Positions 21,415 to 33,463 are shown, counted from the stretch's first letter. The stretch: 64,000 nucleotides of DNA from Armigeres subalbatus (GCF_024139115.2 NC_085141.1:30395242-30459241); one strand, 5' to 3'. Notes: generated from the letters alone by a model not told the origin. Program-made: numbers and translations.

Positions 21415-22363
21415 TGCCATTGTTTACAAATTCATAAGGCGTGAAAAAGCATTTGTGAGGGCAAGCGACGCTTACACGGAAAATTAATTCCATGGTATGA
21501 GCCTCTATTTCGTTATTTTGCCAAATATTTCGCTTTAAATATTTGCTGATGGCGGTGTTGACTTTCAGATATGTTATATTGTACAGAATGATCAATTAAC
21601 AGTTCTTTCTTCTTTCAAATATGAAAATGAAAGATTTATGATTTCAGTGTTACTCACCAGTTGTAAACAAAATGGAAAGGAAAAGATGTCACATGCAAAA
21701 GAACGGTGACCGACCGATTTTAACAAGCGCCTCAGACGTCATTGGCGTTGGCTTGAAAAGCATGTAGAATTAATTATAGGTTTCGGTCATGATAAACCAC
21801 AGAAACATAAATTTTACAAATTCTCTTTGCGTGTATAGGCAAGTGAAAGAGAACAATAATTTATACTGTATAAATATGCACGCGACGTTTTACCGGCCCT
21901 ACCCTCGAAAAGAGGGCTATTTTTGGATCCTTAGAATTATATCCTCTTCACTTCGCCTTTATATATTGTACATAGGGTAACAGGATGTAACAGTTGGTTA
22001 TTCAACAATATTACATTGTTTTGTAGAGAAATATTTATCATTGCTTCTTGTGTATCAAGCATATTTTAGTTACATTACGCTAGATTCATGCCCTTTTTCA
22101 ACTGATAAACGGAATAAACTTGCGTGGAAAATCACTTGGACTCGGTCTAAGATCAGCCACTTAAGCAGGAAGAGTTTTTTTGCCCAATAAAGTAGTTTTC
22201 TGAATGGACTTGCCTATTTTCGAACATTAGATCACATTAGATGAACGGATGACAATAACACTATTGTAGCACATTATAATTACCTACCTTGCGGCTTTTA
22301 AAAACGATTTATAGTGAATAATGTACCAACCCTTCATGGGCTGAAAAAGCATTCACCACCATA
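21415..22363. other. Interval without recognised genes
   Basis: AT-rich sequence with scattered short frames and no domain, RNA or clear repeat boundary. It could be the intron following the candidate exon at 21346-21410. Confidence 0.4.
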
Positions 22364-22497
22364 GTTATAATTAGGGGTGGTGGAAATTCGCGGAAAATTT
22401 TTTAAAATTTCGCGGACAGCCAATTTAGAAAATCTGAAAATTCGCGGCAATTTCGCGGTAAATCATATTTTGGTACAAAAATAAAAAAGACAATGTA

Positions 22498-22736
22498 CAC
22501 ACTCAGTTTTTATTTCTACAGCACGGCAAAAATCTGCACAGCCGTGCGCCAGCAAAATAAAAAACTGATATTCCGGTAAAAATAGCGTTTGTTAGCTGAT
22601 TTTCGGCAAATTATTTGCTGATTATCAGCAATTTTGACAGAAATCTCGGCAAAAACATGTTTGCTGGGGCACGGCTGTGCGATTCTCGGTAAAAGTTCAA
22701 CATTTTGCTGAGATCCCGGTAAAAAAAATAAGTGTG
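22498..22736. mobile_element. MITE nested in the hAT-like element (TA duplication)
   Basis: The ends CACACTCAGTTTTTA and TAAAAAAAATAAGTGTG are inverted copies flanked by TA on both sides (22496-22497 and 22737-22738). The interior has GCACGGCTGTGC and mirrored AGCAAA/TTTGCT modules. No coding capacity. Confidence 0.7.
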
Positions 22737-22833
22737 TAGGTTCCATATTTATTTAAATTGTTGCGTTTATTAATTTCAAATATTTTTTTAAATATTTCTT
22801 TGCATTACTGGTCAAACGCCTATTTTTTCCCGT

Positions 22834-23070
22834 TTACTTTTGGCGCTGGGAAGTGTTGATTAAATTGTACTGACAGACACTGCGTTCAGCATCTACCAAG
22901 TTTCCATGAATAGACAGATATTTTACCGCTATTTTGAAGTGCTGAGGAAAACGGAAAGATGCCGAATGAGAAAAAATAGATTTGAAACATGCCGCGAGAC
23001 GATCAACGTTGGGAAACTTTTTTCTCCAAACTTCGCCGATCAATCCCATAATGTGAGTATTGCAGGTCAT
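22834..23070 (-). pseudogene. hAT transposase C-terminal dimerisation fragment
   Basis: The 78-codon frame ends in SIHGNLVDAERSVCQYNLIN...RQK. This resembles the hAT C-terminal dimerisation motif, in which a conserved (A/V)ERSFS-type core precedes a Tyr/Asn segment. The catalytic part is missing. Its position between hAT-type ends supports the assignment. Similarity is judged by eye. Confidence 0.55.
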
Positions 23071-23618
23071 GTGAATTCGGTAGTACCTCTTTGAGAAACT
23101 CTAACTTTCCTAAAAAATCCATATTTTTTAAAGTCTCTAACTATTTTTACAATTTGAAGGAAAAACAAAATTGTTCTGCAGTTTACTTTTGGCTCAACAT
23201 TCGGACTCTGCACTTAAAAAAATCGAGTCGTCAAAAAATGCGTTGTTTGTCGAGTTGGTATTGACTAGGTCAAGAAATCTACTGAGGCAATAGAATGGAA
23301 TAAAATTATTGACGGGAAAGGTTAACTTCACAGTTTTTCGCGAAAATGTTTAAATTTCGCGGCTAACATCAAATTTCGCGGCTTCCGCGAAATCGCGAAT
23401 TTCCACCACTCCTAGTTATAATTAGGATAATGTGCCAAACCTAAAGTTTATTTCGCTCTAAACTTTTGAAGGCTTAAATAAGAGATTGTGTACAATTATT
23501 GTTGTTTTTGACTACTCGGCGCAATAACCATAAGTAAGCAAGTCGCCTGGTGGCATAGCTTTTGTTAGTAGCATAATTTTAGCTAATGGCATAGTAGGCT
23601 AAGGTTTTAGCCATATAA

Positions 23619-24044
23619 GGGCATCTTTAGTAATGTTACAGTTATAGTTACATTTATTTCCCGAGTTTTACATTTTATAACTGTCAAAGATATAAAACAC
23701 GAAATGCATCTTCAGCAGCAGTTATAAGCTGCACATGTTTTATACTGGAAGACGAAAAAATAATCTTCCGAGGCCAATTCAAATGTCAAACTGTTACGAT
23801 GTCGATGAAATAGTATTTTTTGTAGCTGATGACGTCATCTTCTATTGTTTTGAACGAAATAAAACTCGAGAAAATTCTGTTGCAAATTCGTGCAAAAATA
23901 CAACTGAGCAGTATTCCAGTTATAAATTTCCCGACGAAACTGTTCGAATTTTTAAAACTATAACGTCTGTTGAAGATGGCATTTTTACAGTTTCAATTTC
24001 ATTTCCTAACTCCCATACGATTTATAACTCTACTAAAGATGCCC
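23619..24044. mobile_element. Harbinger-like MITE, TAA duplication
   Basis: The ends GGGCATCTTTAGTA and TACTAAAGATGCCC are perfect 14-bp inverted repeats, flanked by TAA at 23616-23618 and 24045-24047. A 3-bp TWA duplication is typical of PIF/Harbinger. An internal 109-codon frame (23735-24064) extends past the right end and has no transposase motif, so it is not called as a gene. Confidence 0.8.
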
Positions 24045-24204
24045 TAAGGGTTTCTGACGTTTAATCATCTTTCTTTTTCAAGCGCACAGGCAGGATAGGA
24101 TTTGTTCTCATCGGGAAACGGGAAAGGTGTCTTCGACAATCTTCCCTATTTAAAATGTGCCTACTCAGCAGGAAAATGTAATGAGAAGTCAAAAAGTAAT
24201 GAGA

Positions 24205-24803
24205 AGTCAATTCGTAGTTGCTACTCCGTGATTGACTAGAACTTACGAAATTGTACAGTAGGGTGGCTCAAATTAGTATGGGAAAAACTTTTTCCAATTT
24301 TTTGATAGCATTGTTCTTGATCGTAAGTTGTGCCGTCCAACTGCAATTCACTGTCTTTGGATGTTTCTGCATACATTTTTGTATATAAACTTCTAACGAG
24401 TTTAGCATCGCCCAAACGTTGACCGATTTGGCTGAAATTTCGTCCAGAGCATCAGGGCATCAAATAGAGCCGAATAAGAGGGCGGCCCATCAAAATATTT
24501 GAAAAAGTGTTTTTTGAGACACCCTATTGTACAGGGAACACAATAAATGGGGCTTGGGATTAGCTACCCATTCTCGATGTACACGTTTCGGGAGCTCAAA
24601 TATTTAAAGTCAATAACGGCGCTGGCCACGTTCTTACGGTCATATTGGAAGGGAAGGATTGTTAATTTGACTCTCGTTGCTACTAGAGACCGAGAACACC
24701 TCTGCATCTCCACGATTGTTTCGGGATGTGGTATTGTGTTAGTAGCATAGGATGTTTTATCTGGATTCACTGTGGTAAATTATACGATCTAAGGGAAGGG
24801 AAA
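24205..24803 (-). mobile_element. Non-LTR 3' fragment, host of the MITE at 24259
   Basis: Nearly the same sequence as 46640-46930 (AATTCGTAGTTGCTACTCC, then ACACAATAAATGGGGCTTGG, then AGACCGAGAACACCTCTGCA). A reversed relic lies at 41175-41265. The 46.6-kb copy shows that it is the 3' part of a minus-strand retroposon. No coding sequence. Confidence 0.65.
24259..24526. mobile_element. hAT-type MITE, 8-bp TSD TTGTACAG
   Basis: The ends TAGGGTGGCTCAAA and its mirror (TAGGGTGTCTCAAA) bound 268 bp. TTGTACAG is duplicated at 24251-24258 and 24527-24534. The related repeat at 46673-46680 holds a single TTGTACAG with no insertion, which is a direct view of the empty target. Confidence 0.92.
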
Positions 24804-25208
24804 TATAATAAGGTTATATATTGCGCATAAGCCCCAAAATTTTATTCCCACCTTTGGGTTTCCGCGCCGAGCACTCAGCGCCAGACTCGGCGACAAGGAG
24901 AAAGTGGTCAAGTTGGTACTCCTGATTTTTTGACAACTGATGTCGATTGGTTGTGTGAGTGCATCGGTGTCAAAAAATAGAGCTTTTAGCTGGAAATTTA
25001 ATTGTCAAATGCACATTTTGACAGCAATATAGATGTATGAGTGAATCAAATGTGCAAATGCTCTATCGCGGAAGCAGTCGCTGAAGACAAGTGTCAATGG
25101 TTTCAGTGACGAAACGAAAAGTTTCAATGCAAAAAGCAATAACACCAATTCGCTGTCTTGCCACGAGAAAAACTCAAAGGTGCAGCCCAATCGGGTTGTA
25201 CGCAAAAG

Positions 25209-27214
25209 TGACGTAGGACTACGTAGCTATACGAAATGGATGGTATTTGTCATCATAGTTTGTGTCTCTTTATCAACATTGATATTTCACTCTTCCTAAA
25301 ATCTCAGTAAAAGCTCTTTTTTCCTCATCAAAGATTGGTGGCTCTCATAAGACCCGTTTGTTTAAGTGGGTGCCACCGAAACAGTCCATTTTCGCAATTA
25401 ACTTTTTCTTTTCAATTATCTTTTCCCAATGCGCCTTTCCAATAACTAACTGCATCCAAACGCTTGTCGGCACCTTGCGTTGAAACTGTCCGACCACCAC
25501 TCGATGATTTTTCGCTAAGCCTTCACCATTTGGAATAAATTTTCAGCATTGCCACTGCTACCCACGCCTTCGTGCTGCTGTGTTTGCTCCGCTGCATCAA
25601 ATTTTGTCGAACCGCTCTTTGCGGAATACCGATCAAAATGGCTCGCGCGCGCCTGAAAGCAGCTTTCTTGCATTCAATAAATTAAGCCCGTTAGACCCGC
25701 CCCTTTGTGATCTGATATGGGTAAATATAATGTGCACTCATAACGATTAATGAAGGGGCGGGGCTAATGGAATTATTTCATTAGATATGAGAAAGCTGCT
25801 TTCCAGCGCGCGCGAGCCATTTTGATCGGGATTTCGCAGATAACGGGCCGCTCGGAGAATTTTATTTGTCACTGCCTTGCAAGCGGGAGAAAAGGCAATA
25901 ACAACAATAAATAAAAGATTAAAAAAAAATAGATTTTACGTAAAACAAATCAAAACAAGGCACGTTATTTTTTTTAGCGAAAGTCCTGTTGGAAAACGCA
26001 TTATAAGTGATTTTTTTTTGTTTTTCGTTTTGCACTTTTTTCTCAAGCAATTTCGTCAAAAATCTAAAAACCAAATATACAAGAAAGGCAAAGCATTTTT
26101 CATGCGAATCACGCCATAATCTAACACATGATATTCTAAATAATTCTTACCAATTGTAAAAAGTATATCTTTGTCGTCTTTTTTCCAAAGAATTATAACT
26201 GAAAATCCTTCTTCCACTCGAAACTTACGATCTGTTCATAAAAAAACCGTTCCAAATCTTTTTATCGATCAAATTCATCTGGGGGGGTCACTAGGTAGCA
26301 AATATAACCACTAGATGGGAAATAATAAGTAGAGCTCTTTTTAATAAACTGAAAAACATATAATTTGTTGGCGGCAATATAGTTGCCACTGCCTTATAAA
26401 TGGTTAAACCGCTCTTTGCAGAATCCCGATCAAAATGTCTCGCGCGCCGGAAAGCAGCTTTCTTGTATTCAATAAATTAAGCCCGTAAATTTGAATGGAT
26501 GGAATCACTAACAGAAACCAAGCTTCCACGCCAAATGCCGATGCCAGCGATACAGTCACAATTAAACCTTTCTTTTAAGAAAATGCTGGTCCTGAGAAAA
26601 ACCAATTTTCTTTCCCCAATGCGCCTTTCCAACAACTAACTGACACCGCAATTTGTGATACATTTTCAGCATCGCCACTGGCGGTGCTGGATCGCAACAG
26701 TACTATTTTTGTAGTCAACCCTTTCTTCATATAAAATGCTGGTTCGTTGAGGTTGAATGATCTGCAGCAACACACCGAGGCCCACCACCAATGCGAAGGA
26801 TTTCCATTAAAAATGTTACCAGCGCCTCCGTGATGCTGTGTCCGCTCCGCTGCGATCGCTTTGATGCGTCCGCTCTGCGTGAAATTTTGTTCAAACTGAG
26901 GGTTAGATCCAAACCCGCAAGTTACATGATTTTGATGTCTGTGCTAGTGATGCATGTACGTGGTTGGTTGGTTTACCTATTTCTAAACTTTTGATCAATT
27001 ATCGATAATAATTAGTTAAAAACTAGTATTTTCATTTAAATACAAAAAAGCGCTGACTCATCCTTGATCGAATGTTCCAAAAAACATTGAAAATCCGTCG
27101 AGAAACGGCTGAGATATTGAAGTTTAAAGTCTATAATAATTTCGTGACGGTCCCCGATTTTCACAGTCGTTAAGTGTACCCCAATATAGAAAAGATAGAC
27201 GTAGTCCTACGTCA
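25209..27214. mobile_element. 2-kb fold-back element with 16-bp TIRs
   Basis: Perfect ends TGACGTAGGACTACGT and ACGTAGTCCTACGTCA are flanked by a possible AAAAG duplication. Each end is itself almost palindromic. The interior holds a second large inverted repeat (arms ~25621-25707 and 25753-25838, with GC-rich GCGCGCG, GGGCGGGG and CTAATGG blocks), and half of the left arm recurs near 26400-26490. No transposase is present. It is a relative of 10225-12170. Confidence 0.75.
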
Positions 27215-27397
27215 AAAAGTTAAACCAAGCACGCCCGATGGCATATGAAAACTAAGGAGAATCGCGTTTCGAACGGACACTTTGTACTCTGTACTTATTA
27301 GCCCGATAGCTACAGCAAACTATGGAAGATCGCGCCTGTTTCGACCGGAGCAAAGCGCAATACATGCGCATGAGCCACCGACACAAAATAGATCTTC

Positions 27398-27603
27398 TTC
27401 TATTTATTGGCATTACATCCCCCACTGGGACATTGCCGCCTCGCAGCAGTGTTTATTCAGTACTTCCACAGTTATTAGCTGCGAGGTTTCACGTGGTTTC
27501 ACGAGGCTAACACGATGATACTTTTATGCCCAGGGAAATCGAGACAATTTCCAATCCGAAAATTGCCTAGACCGGCACCGGGAATAGAACACAGCCACCC
27601 GCA
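27398..27603 (-). mobile_element. tRNA-derived SINE (Feilai-like), 5' part replaced by microsatellite
   Basis: The 3' body is shared with 45389-45567 and 47924-48198: TTGGCATTACATCCC, CACTGGGAC, GCCTCGCAGC, GGCTAACACGATGAT, CCGGCACCGGGAAT. The B-box region is degenerate (GAATAGAAC instead of GAATCGAAC), and the A-box end is lost into the octamer array. The Feilai name is from memory of Aedes SINEs and unverified. Confidence 0.7.
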
Positions 27604-28580
27604 TGGACAAAAAGACAAAAAGACAAAAAGACAAAAAGACAAAAAGACAAAAAGACAAAAAGACAAAAAGACAAAAAGACAAAAAGACAAAAAGACAAAA
27701 GACAAAAAGACAAAAGACAAAAAGACAAAAGACAAAAAGACAAAAAGACAAAAAGACAAAAGACAAAAAGACAAAAAGACAAAAAGACAAAAAGACAAAA
27801 AGACAAAAGACAAAAAGACAAAAAGACAAAAAGACAAAAGACAAAAAGACAAAAGACAAAAAGACAAAAAGACAAAAAGACAAAAAGACAAAAAGACAAA
27901 AAGACAAAAAGACAAAAAGACAAAAAGACAAAAAGACAAAAAGACAAAATGACAAAAAGACAAGAAGACAAGAAGACAAAAAGACAAAAAGATAAAAAGA
28001 CAGTATGACAAATAGACAAGAAGACAAAAAAAGGACAAAAAGACAAAAAAAAACAAAAAGTCAAAAAGACAAAAGACAAAAGACAAAAAGACAAAAGACA
28101 AAAAGACAAAAAGACAAAAAGACAAAAGACAAAAAGACAAAAAGACAAAAAGACAAAAAGACAAAAAGACAAAAGACAAAAAGACAAAAAGACAAAAGAC
28201 AAAAAGACAAAAAGACAAAAAGACAAAAGACAAAAAGACAAAAAGACAAAAGACAAAAAGACAAAAAGACAAAAAGACAAAAGACAAAAGACAAAAAGAC
28301 AAAAGACAAAAAGACAAAAAGACAAAAAAGACAAAAAGACAAAAAGACAAAAAGACAAAAGACAAAAGACAAAAGACAAAACACAAAAAGACAAAAAGAC
28401 AAAAACACAAAAAGACAAAAAGACAAAAAGACAAAAAGACAAAAAGACAAAAAGACAAAAAGACAAAAAGACAAAAAGACAAAAAGACAAAAAGACAAAA
28501 AGACAAAAAGACAAAAAGACAAAAAGACAAAAAGACAAAAAGACAAAAAGACAAAAAGACAAAAAGACAAAAAGATAAAA
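27604..28580. repeat. Octamer/heptamer microsatellite (GACAAAAA)n
   Basis: ~980 bp of GACAAAAA units with interspersed 7-bp GACAAAA units and rare variants (GATAAAAA, CACAAAAA, GACAAGAA). All frames lacking stops here are artefacts: KDKKTKRQ on the plus strand and FLSFCLFV on the minus strand. Three 8-bp units make eight codons, so long frames appear by default. Confidence 0.97.
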
Positions 28581-28589
28581 TAAAAGACC

Positions 28590-31500
28590 TGTTGGGATTT
28601 TTTACAATATTCTGCTTGCTAACCAGAGACACATTCACACATGGGTATGACGAAATGCCGAGAGGGAAAAACCAGTTGCGGCTGGTTATTGGTGTTGAAT
28701 TCCATTACCTCGAACCAACCGATTGGATGTGCATATTGTATCCGCCTTTGGCAAACGAGCTGGAGTTCAGTGGTTGCTCTCTTCGTACCGCACGAGAATC
28801 CAATAAAACCGGAATGCGAATATCGAATTGTTGATTCAGCTGAACACCCAATCGACGGTTCTGGAATGAACAGGAGAAACAACCTTGGTGGTTGTGCCAG
28901 AGCTAGTCGGGGACTGGCGTCACAAACACGTGTTGCATGTGAATTACACGATCATCAGTGGGAACGTTTGCATATATGCAAATGGAAAATCTTAGATAAA
29001 TTACTCTTGTTTTCATACAGTATTAACACAATGACCTAAACTCATGATAAGTGGTTATGACTAGGTTGGATAGGTCGTTAAAGCAGTCGTCTGTGATTCA
29101 TGGAGTAGATATCTGTTAGAAGTGAATTCTGTCCTAGATATAACTATAGCCATATCTGTCCACTTGATCACACAGAGCACCTTTGGCCATATCTCGGAAT
29201 AGAATTCGTACCGGCTTTCTGGCATTGCTGCAATGTGTTGGTGCGTACTCGGCCACAACTGGATATAGGGTCGATCGCAAGACTGATGCATTCACTGTGT
29301 ACGAATACACGCTCAGGCTAAATATAGGTGGTCTGGCACGTTAACTGAATATTGCACATTCTCAAATGAACTGTGCGAATCGGCGCCAACTGATTGCCTC
29401 GTTGAGCCGCGAAACGCGACGAAATGTGAAATTATTCAAAATGCAAATGTGGGCTATCTGGCTTCCGATGATCGTTATAATGCCGACTTGCAGATGTGTT
29501 GAAACTCATGAATCCTTGTTTTAAATTTTCGCTTGTTTGTGGAAGATGGGGAAAAGTGAGCAATCTGAGCTACATAAATGCTGAAAAGTGTATAGTGAAT
29601 TTTGACACATTTACTTTTGATTATCGCACCATTCCACATTTCTTGAAAGTATGTTAAACTGTACTTTTAAAAATTTGTGAGTGGTAAACATTTTTTCTTA
29701 AAGGTCTAATATGGCTACCGAATTACTAATCAAAGTTATACTGATTGTGGTCTCCAATCAGCCTAACGAATAAATGTGTAGGGTTGCAAATCCGGAGATG
29801 GCGAGCTCAATGCACGGTCCGGTATAGGGTGGGATTATTGATTCCCAGGGCATAATGTATCCATTGTGCAGAAATAGAAACACTTCCTTGAGCATGATTG
29901 GAAAAAGTTTATTGGCTAACTCTCGGGTATTAGCTATCCGCACAACTTCGTCCAACGTCTTACTTATGATCATATCTTGTACACAACCCCTCTTATTAAA
30001 AAAAATAACTAAAAAACAAGGAATTCCTTTTCCTATCAAAAAATCGCTAAATGGCTTGGTAACATTATATTTTCGTCTATATTTAATACCCGTTCCCAAT
30101 GTCCGCGCATTCGACCTTGCAATGTAAAGGAATATTCCGCATCGTTGCCTCATCGCCTACTCAGCTGGTATATATTTTTTTGGTGACACTGATTTGACGT
30201 GAATCCCTTGTAGCTAAATAAACTTTCATCGATGAAGTTGGCAACGAGCTCCACAAAATAATCTATTTTCCATTAGAGTAGGGTAAGTTATTGCGCTTAG
30301 GCACACCCCTCTAAAACAATCATCATCATCAATATCGGTTATGAAAATCAGTTTCATCATCAATTCTCGTGTAACATTTTACGATCAAACTTGAGCTGAA
30401 TAAAGTCCTGTTTTATTGACTTTCAAGTATTTGCCGAAAAAAGTAACCCTGCATAGAGTACTTATCTCTACCCTACGTATGGGTCGAACATGCTTCAAGC
30501 GGAGAATCAGAACTAAAAAGTGGTTAAACTGAATGGAATCCGTTTTTCTTTTATTTATAGTCGAGCACGAACATTTGCCATATATAGCGAGTGTTTTTTA
30601 AACGACTATCCATCAGAATGTGTATTAATACATGTGTAGGTAGGTAGGTATCTGGATTTCGCACAACATGCAGCGGAAAATTTCCATTGGGTGTTTTTTT
30701 TTCTCCGTCTGCCCCTCTAGTGGTATTGAATAAGACTTAACGTGTACAGGCGGGGTTAATACGACATCGAATGCCTTCCGCTTTTCTTAAGTCTAATACT
30801 TCCGAGCTTCGGCAGCTGCCCTGAGGCTTGCACGTGTCGTCTCTCGTCGGCGAAGTCGTCGTGGAGCATGGCGTTTTATCGCATTTTCAGGATCAGGATT
30901 CTATGAAAAATATTTATGTTATCTGGAAGACGAATAATTTTGTTAGCTTATCCCTACACGCTTTTCGCAGTGTGATCCCGAATAGAAGGTCATATCAAGT
31001 TTTTTAACAGCATATGTTACTATGTTGCATAATTGCATAATTTCCCTAATAATATTTGTTATAAATGGATGGTGTTAAAATATCTTAATAAATATTAAAA
31101 ATTCCTCTTATTTGATAAATTGTTGGGGATGAGAATAGGCGTGTATAATTCAATGTTAGTTTACAATGTGTGAATGACAACTTTGTTGTAGGAGAAAGGC
31201 AAAAAACTACCCCACGTTTTTAGACGGCAATACTATAATAACTTTTACTTTTCAACGCAATTTATGCAAACATTGTTTTATTTGTTAGTCGAAAAAGACG
31301 CAAATGCATTGCCTGTGAGTAATCATTTAACATATTACAGGGAACACATAATAAATCTTTTTTAAAAAGTCGTGAAAAAAATGAATTTCTACAAGTGCCT
31401 GGGCAAAACACCCCATCCTAACCAAAGATGGTTCATAGCCCTTCATTAGTAATTATTTTATCAATCCCATAGTAAAAAGGCTACAAACCCCTATGTACTT
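28590..31500. other. Interval without supported genes
   Basis: Open frames at 28641-29039 (+), 28619-28882 (-) and 29758-30153 (-, 131 codons) show no domain I can defend. The last is the best-looking, with a mixed composition and a LFLHNGYIMPW stretch, but it lacks a neighbouring exon. The rest is AT-rich DNA with no clear repeat ends. Confidence 0.4.
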
Positions 31501-31614
31501 GACATTAAAAAACCAACATAGGTCCAATTAAGCAATATCATGTGGAAGCAACTGCTGCTGGACTCGCCGCGCTTGTGTCCAGAGAATATCGTCCTGCCTA
31601 CAGATTGTCCTTCT

Positions 31615-32410
31615 CTATTCAGCTCGGTCTATGGCTGCACGTCGCCAACCACGCAGTCTGCGGAGGGTCCGCAAATCGTCCTCCACTTGATCGATCCACC
31701 TTGCTCGATGTGCACCTCGCCTTCTTGTTCCCGTCGGATCGTTGTTGTGAACCATTTTAACCGGATTACTGTCCGATATTTTGGCTACGTGCCCGGCCCA
31801 CCGTAGTCGTCCGATTTTCGAGGTGTGAACGATGGATGGTTCTCCCAGCAGCGCATGCAACTCGTGGTTCATTCGCCTACTCCACGTACCTCGGCCATCT
31901 GCACCCAACCATAGATGGTACGCAGCACTTTCCTTTCGAAAACTGCCAGTGTGCGTTGGTCTTCCACGATCATCGTCCAGGTCTCGTATCCGTAGAGAAC
32001 TACCGGTCTAATAAGCGTTTTGTAGATAGTCAGTTTGGTACGGTGGCGAACTCTATTCGATCGAAGCGAGTTTTGCGGAGCCCAAAGTACATAGAATTTC
32101 CTGCCATGGAGCGTCTCCGAATTTCTCTGCTGGTATCGTTATCGGAGGTCACCAGTGAGTCCAAGTAGACAAATTCTTCAACCACCTCAAGTTCGTCGCC
32201 ACCGATACAAACTCGTGGTGGGTAGCTTACATTGTCCTCTTTTGAGCCTCTTCCTATCATGTACTTCGTCTTCGACGTGTTCATGACTAATCCAATCCGC
32301 CTAGCTTCCCTTTTCAGTCTGATGCAGACTTCCTCCATCTTCTCAAAGTTTCGTGCCATAATATCAATGTCGTCGTCGAAACCAAATAACTGGACGGACT
32401 TCGTGAACAT
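31615..32410 (-). pseudogene. RTE-like RT C-terminal half
   Basis: The frame at 32410-32030 has KSVQLFGFDDDIDIM, with FDDD in place of the catalytic FADD. NTSKTKYM, ELEVVEEFVYLDSLVTSDND and SREIRRRSMAGN follow. The frame at 31908-31615 continues with GRLRWAGHVAK, DPTGTRRRGAHRARWIDQVEDDLRTLR and GWRRAAIDRAE, the usual C-terminus of these proteins. Frameshifts lie between them (~32030 to 31910). Same family as 9697-10180, 35338-36062 and 40154-40346. Confidence 0.82.
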
Positions 32411-32833
32411 GTATTTTCGAAGTGTTTATCAATAATCCAACTTATCAGTCATTATATGGTACAAAAAATTCCATGTAAAGCTAGCAATATTGCATCAAAA
32501 CAATTTTATTTCAAAATTGGGAATTTCAATCCAAAATAAACGATGCTGGGCAATATGCGCCACCCAAAAATGATAATCAAAATATTCCAATATTTTCACC
32601 AAAATTTTCAAACTCTTCTGCACAAGAATTGTGTCAACTCTATCCTTTAAGTTAGTTAATGTCTCAGACTGATGGTAATAAGGAGAAAATGTTTTTTTGT
32701 GTCTAAAGAAAAACCATAGTGGACGGAAACGCCAAAATTACGATGGAATGAGTCAAAACAATATTTTATTTAAAAAAAAAATTAATACAGAGTTTTTGAC
32801 CAAGTTTCTTCGTTTGACGGCTTACAAATTTTT

Positions 32834-33000
32834 TTGTTAAATACCTTGGCTGTGCTTATGCACAGCACATGTTTCAAAATGACAAATTGATATGAAATTT
32901 GTACATTTCGAAACATGTGCTGTGCATATGTACAGCCAAGATATTTAACAAAAAAATGGTTTTCGTACGGCCGAGGTGCCGAATAATATGCAATTAATTG
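32834..33000. repeat. Short head-to-head copy of the 37-40 kb SINE/satellite tail
   Basis: TTGTTAAATACCTTGGCTGT at the left is mirrored by ACAGCCAAGATATTTAACAA at the right around a ~13-20-bp centre. The sequence then continues into the flank (CGTACGGCCGAGGTGCCGAA, AATATGCAATTAATTG) seen in the 37-40 kb units. The tRNA-like head is absent. Confidence 0.75.
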
Positions 33001-33463
33001 AGCTTACAAATGTTTTCTTTGGCTTCAGCTGTTTACGATTTTGAGACAAATTTTGGGTTATAAACCGAGAAAAGGTGGTGGCGCATTTTACCCGACCGGC
33101 GCATTTTATACATATCTCCCCTAATATGTAAACCAATTGCATCTTTTGATCATGCATTCTTAACGTAATGATGCGAATCTCTCTCTCAAGATTTTTTTGT
33201 GTACAGGTTATCCGACTTCGTCAGTAGATGGGAATAACCAGCGCGGGGGGAACATAAATTTTCAGTGCAAAACGTAAACAAACAAGCATAAATTCCATAC
33301 AAAAATCCAAGATGGCTGAGTTGGGGATATTGACAAGTCGGATAACCTGTACATAAAAAAATCCTGCTCTCTCTGATGCTTCTCTAATGGGATGGGACTT
33401 TTGCAACACTATGAGCCATTTTCTATCGAGTGTAAGGAAATTTTAAACCGATATGGGATTGAG

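Larger units (their letters stand above)
22372..23414 (-). mobile_element. hAT-like transposon remnant, 8-bp TSD GTTATAAT
   Basis: The ends TAGGGGTGGTGGAAATTCGC and its mirror (TAGGAGTGGTGG form) match at 20 of the first 21 positions. They are flanked by the direct repeat GTTATAAT at 22364-22371 and 23415-23422. An 8-bp duplication is the hAT hallmark. Inside are CGCGGAATTT-type subterminal repeats, a transposase C-terminal remnant and a nested MITE. It is non-autonomous through internal loss. Confidence 0.85.

Noticed and set aside
23735..24064. 109-codon gene
   Set aside because: Lies almost entirely inside a Harbinger-like MITE and reads through its right end.
27499..28638. 379-codon FLSFCLFV frame and 192-codon KDKKTKRQ frames
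   Set aside because: Direct products of an 8-bp repeat in which 24 bp equal eight codons; no independent coding signal.
28619..28882. MBT-domain fragment (YAHPIGWFEV)
   Set aside because: Only one short motif resembles the PVGW box; the aromatic cage context is missing and no exon structure is visible.
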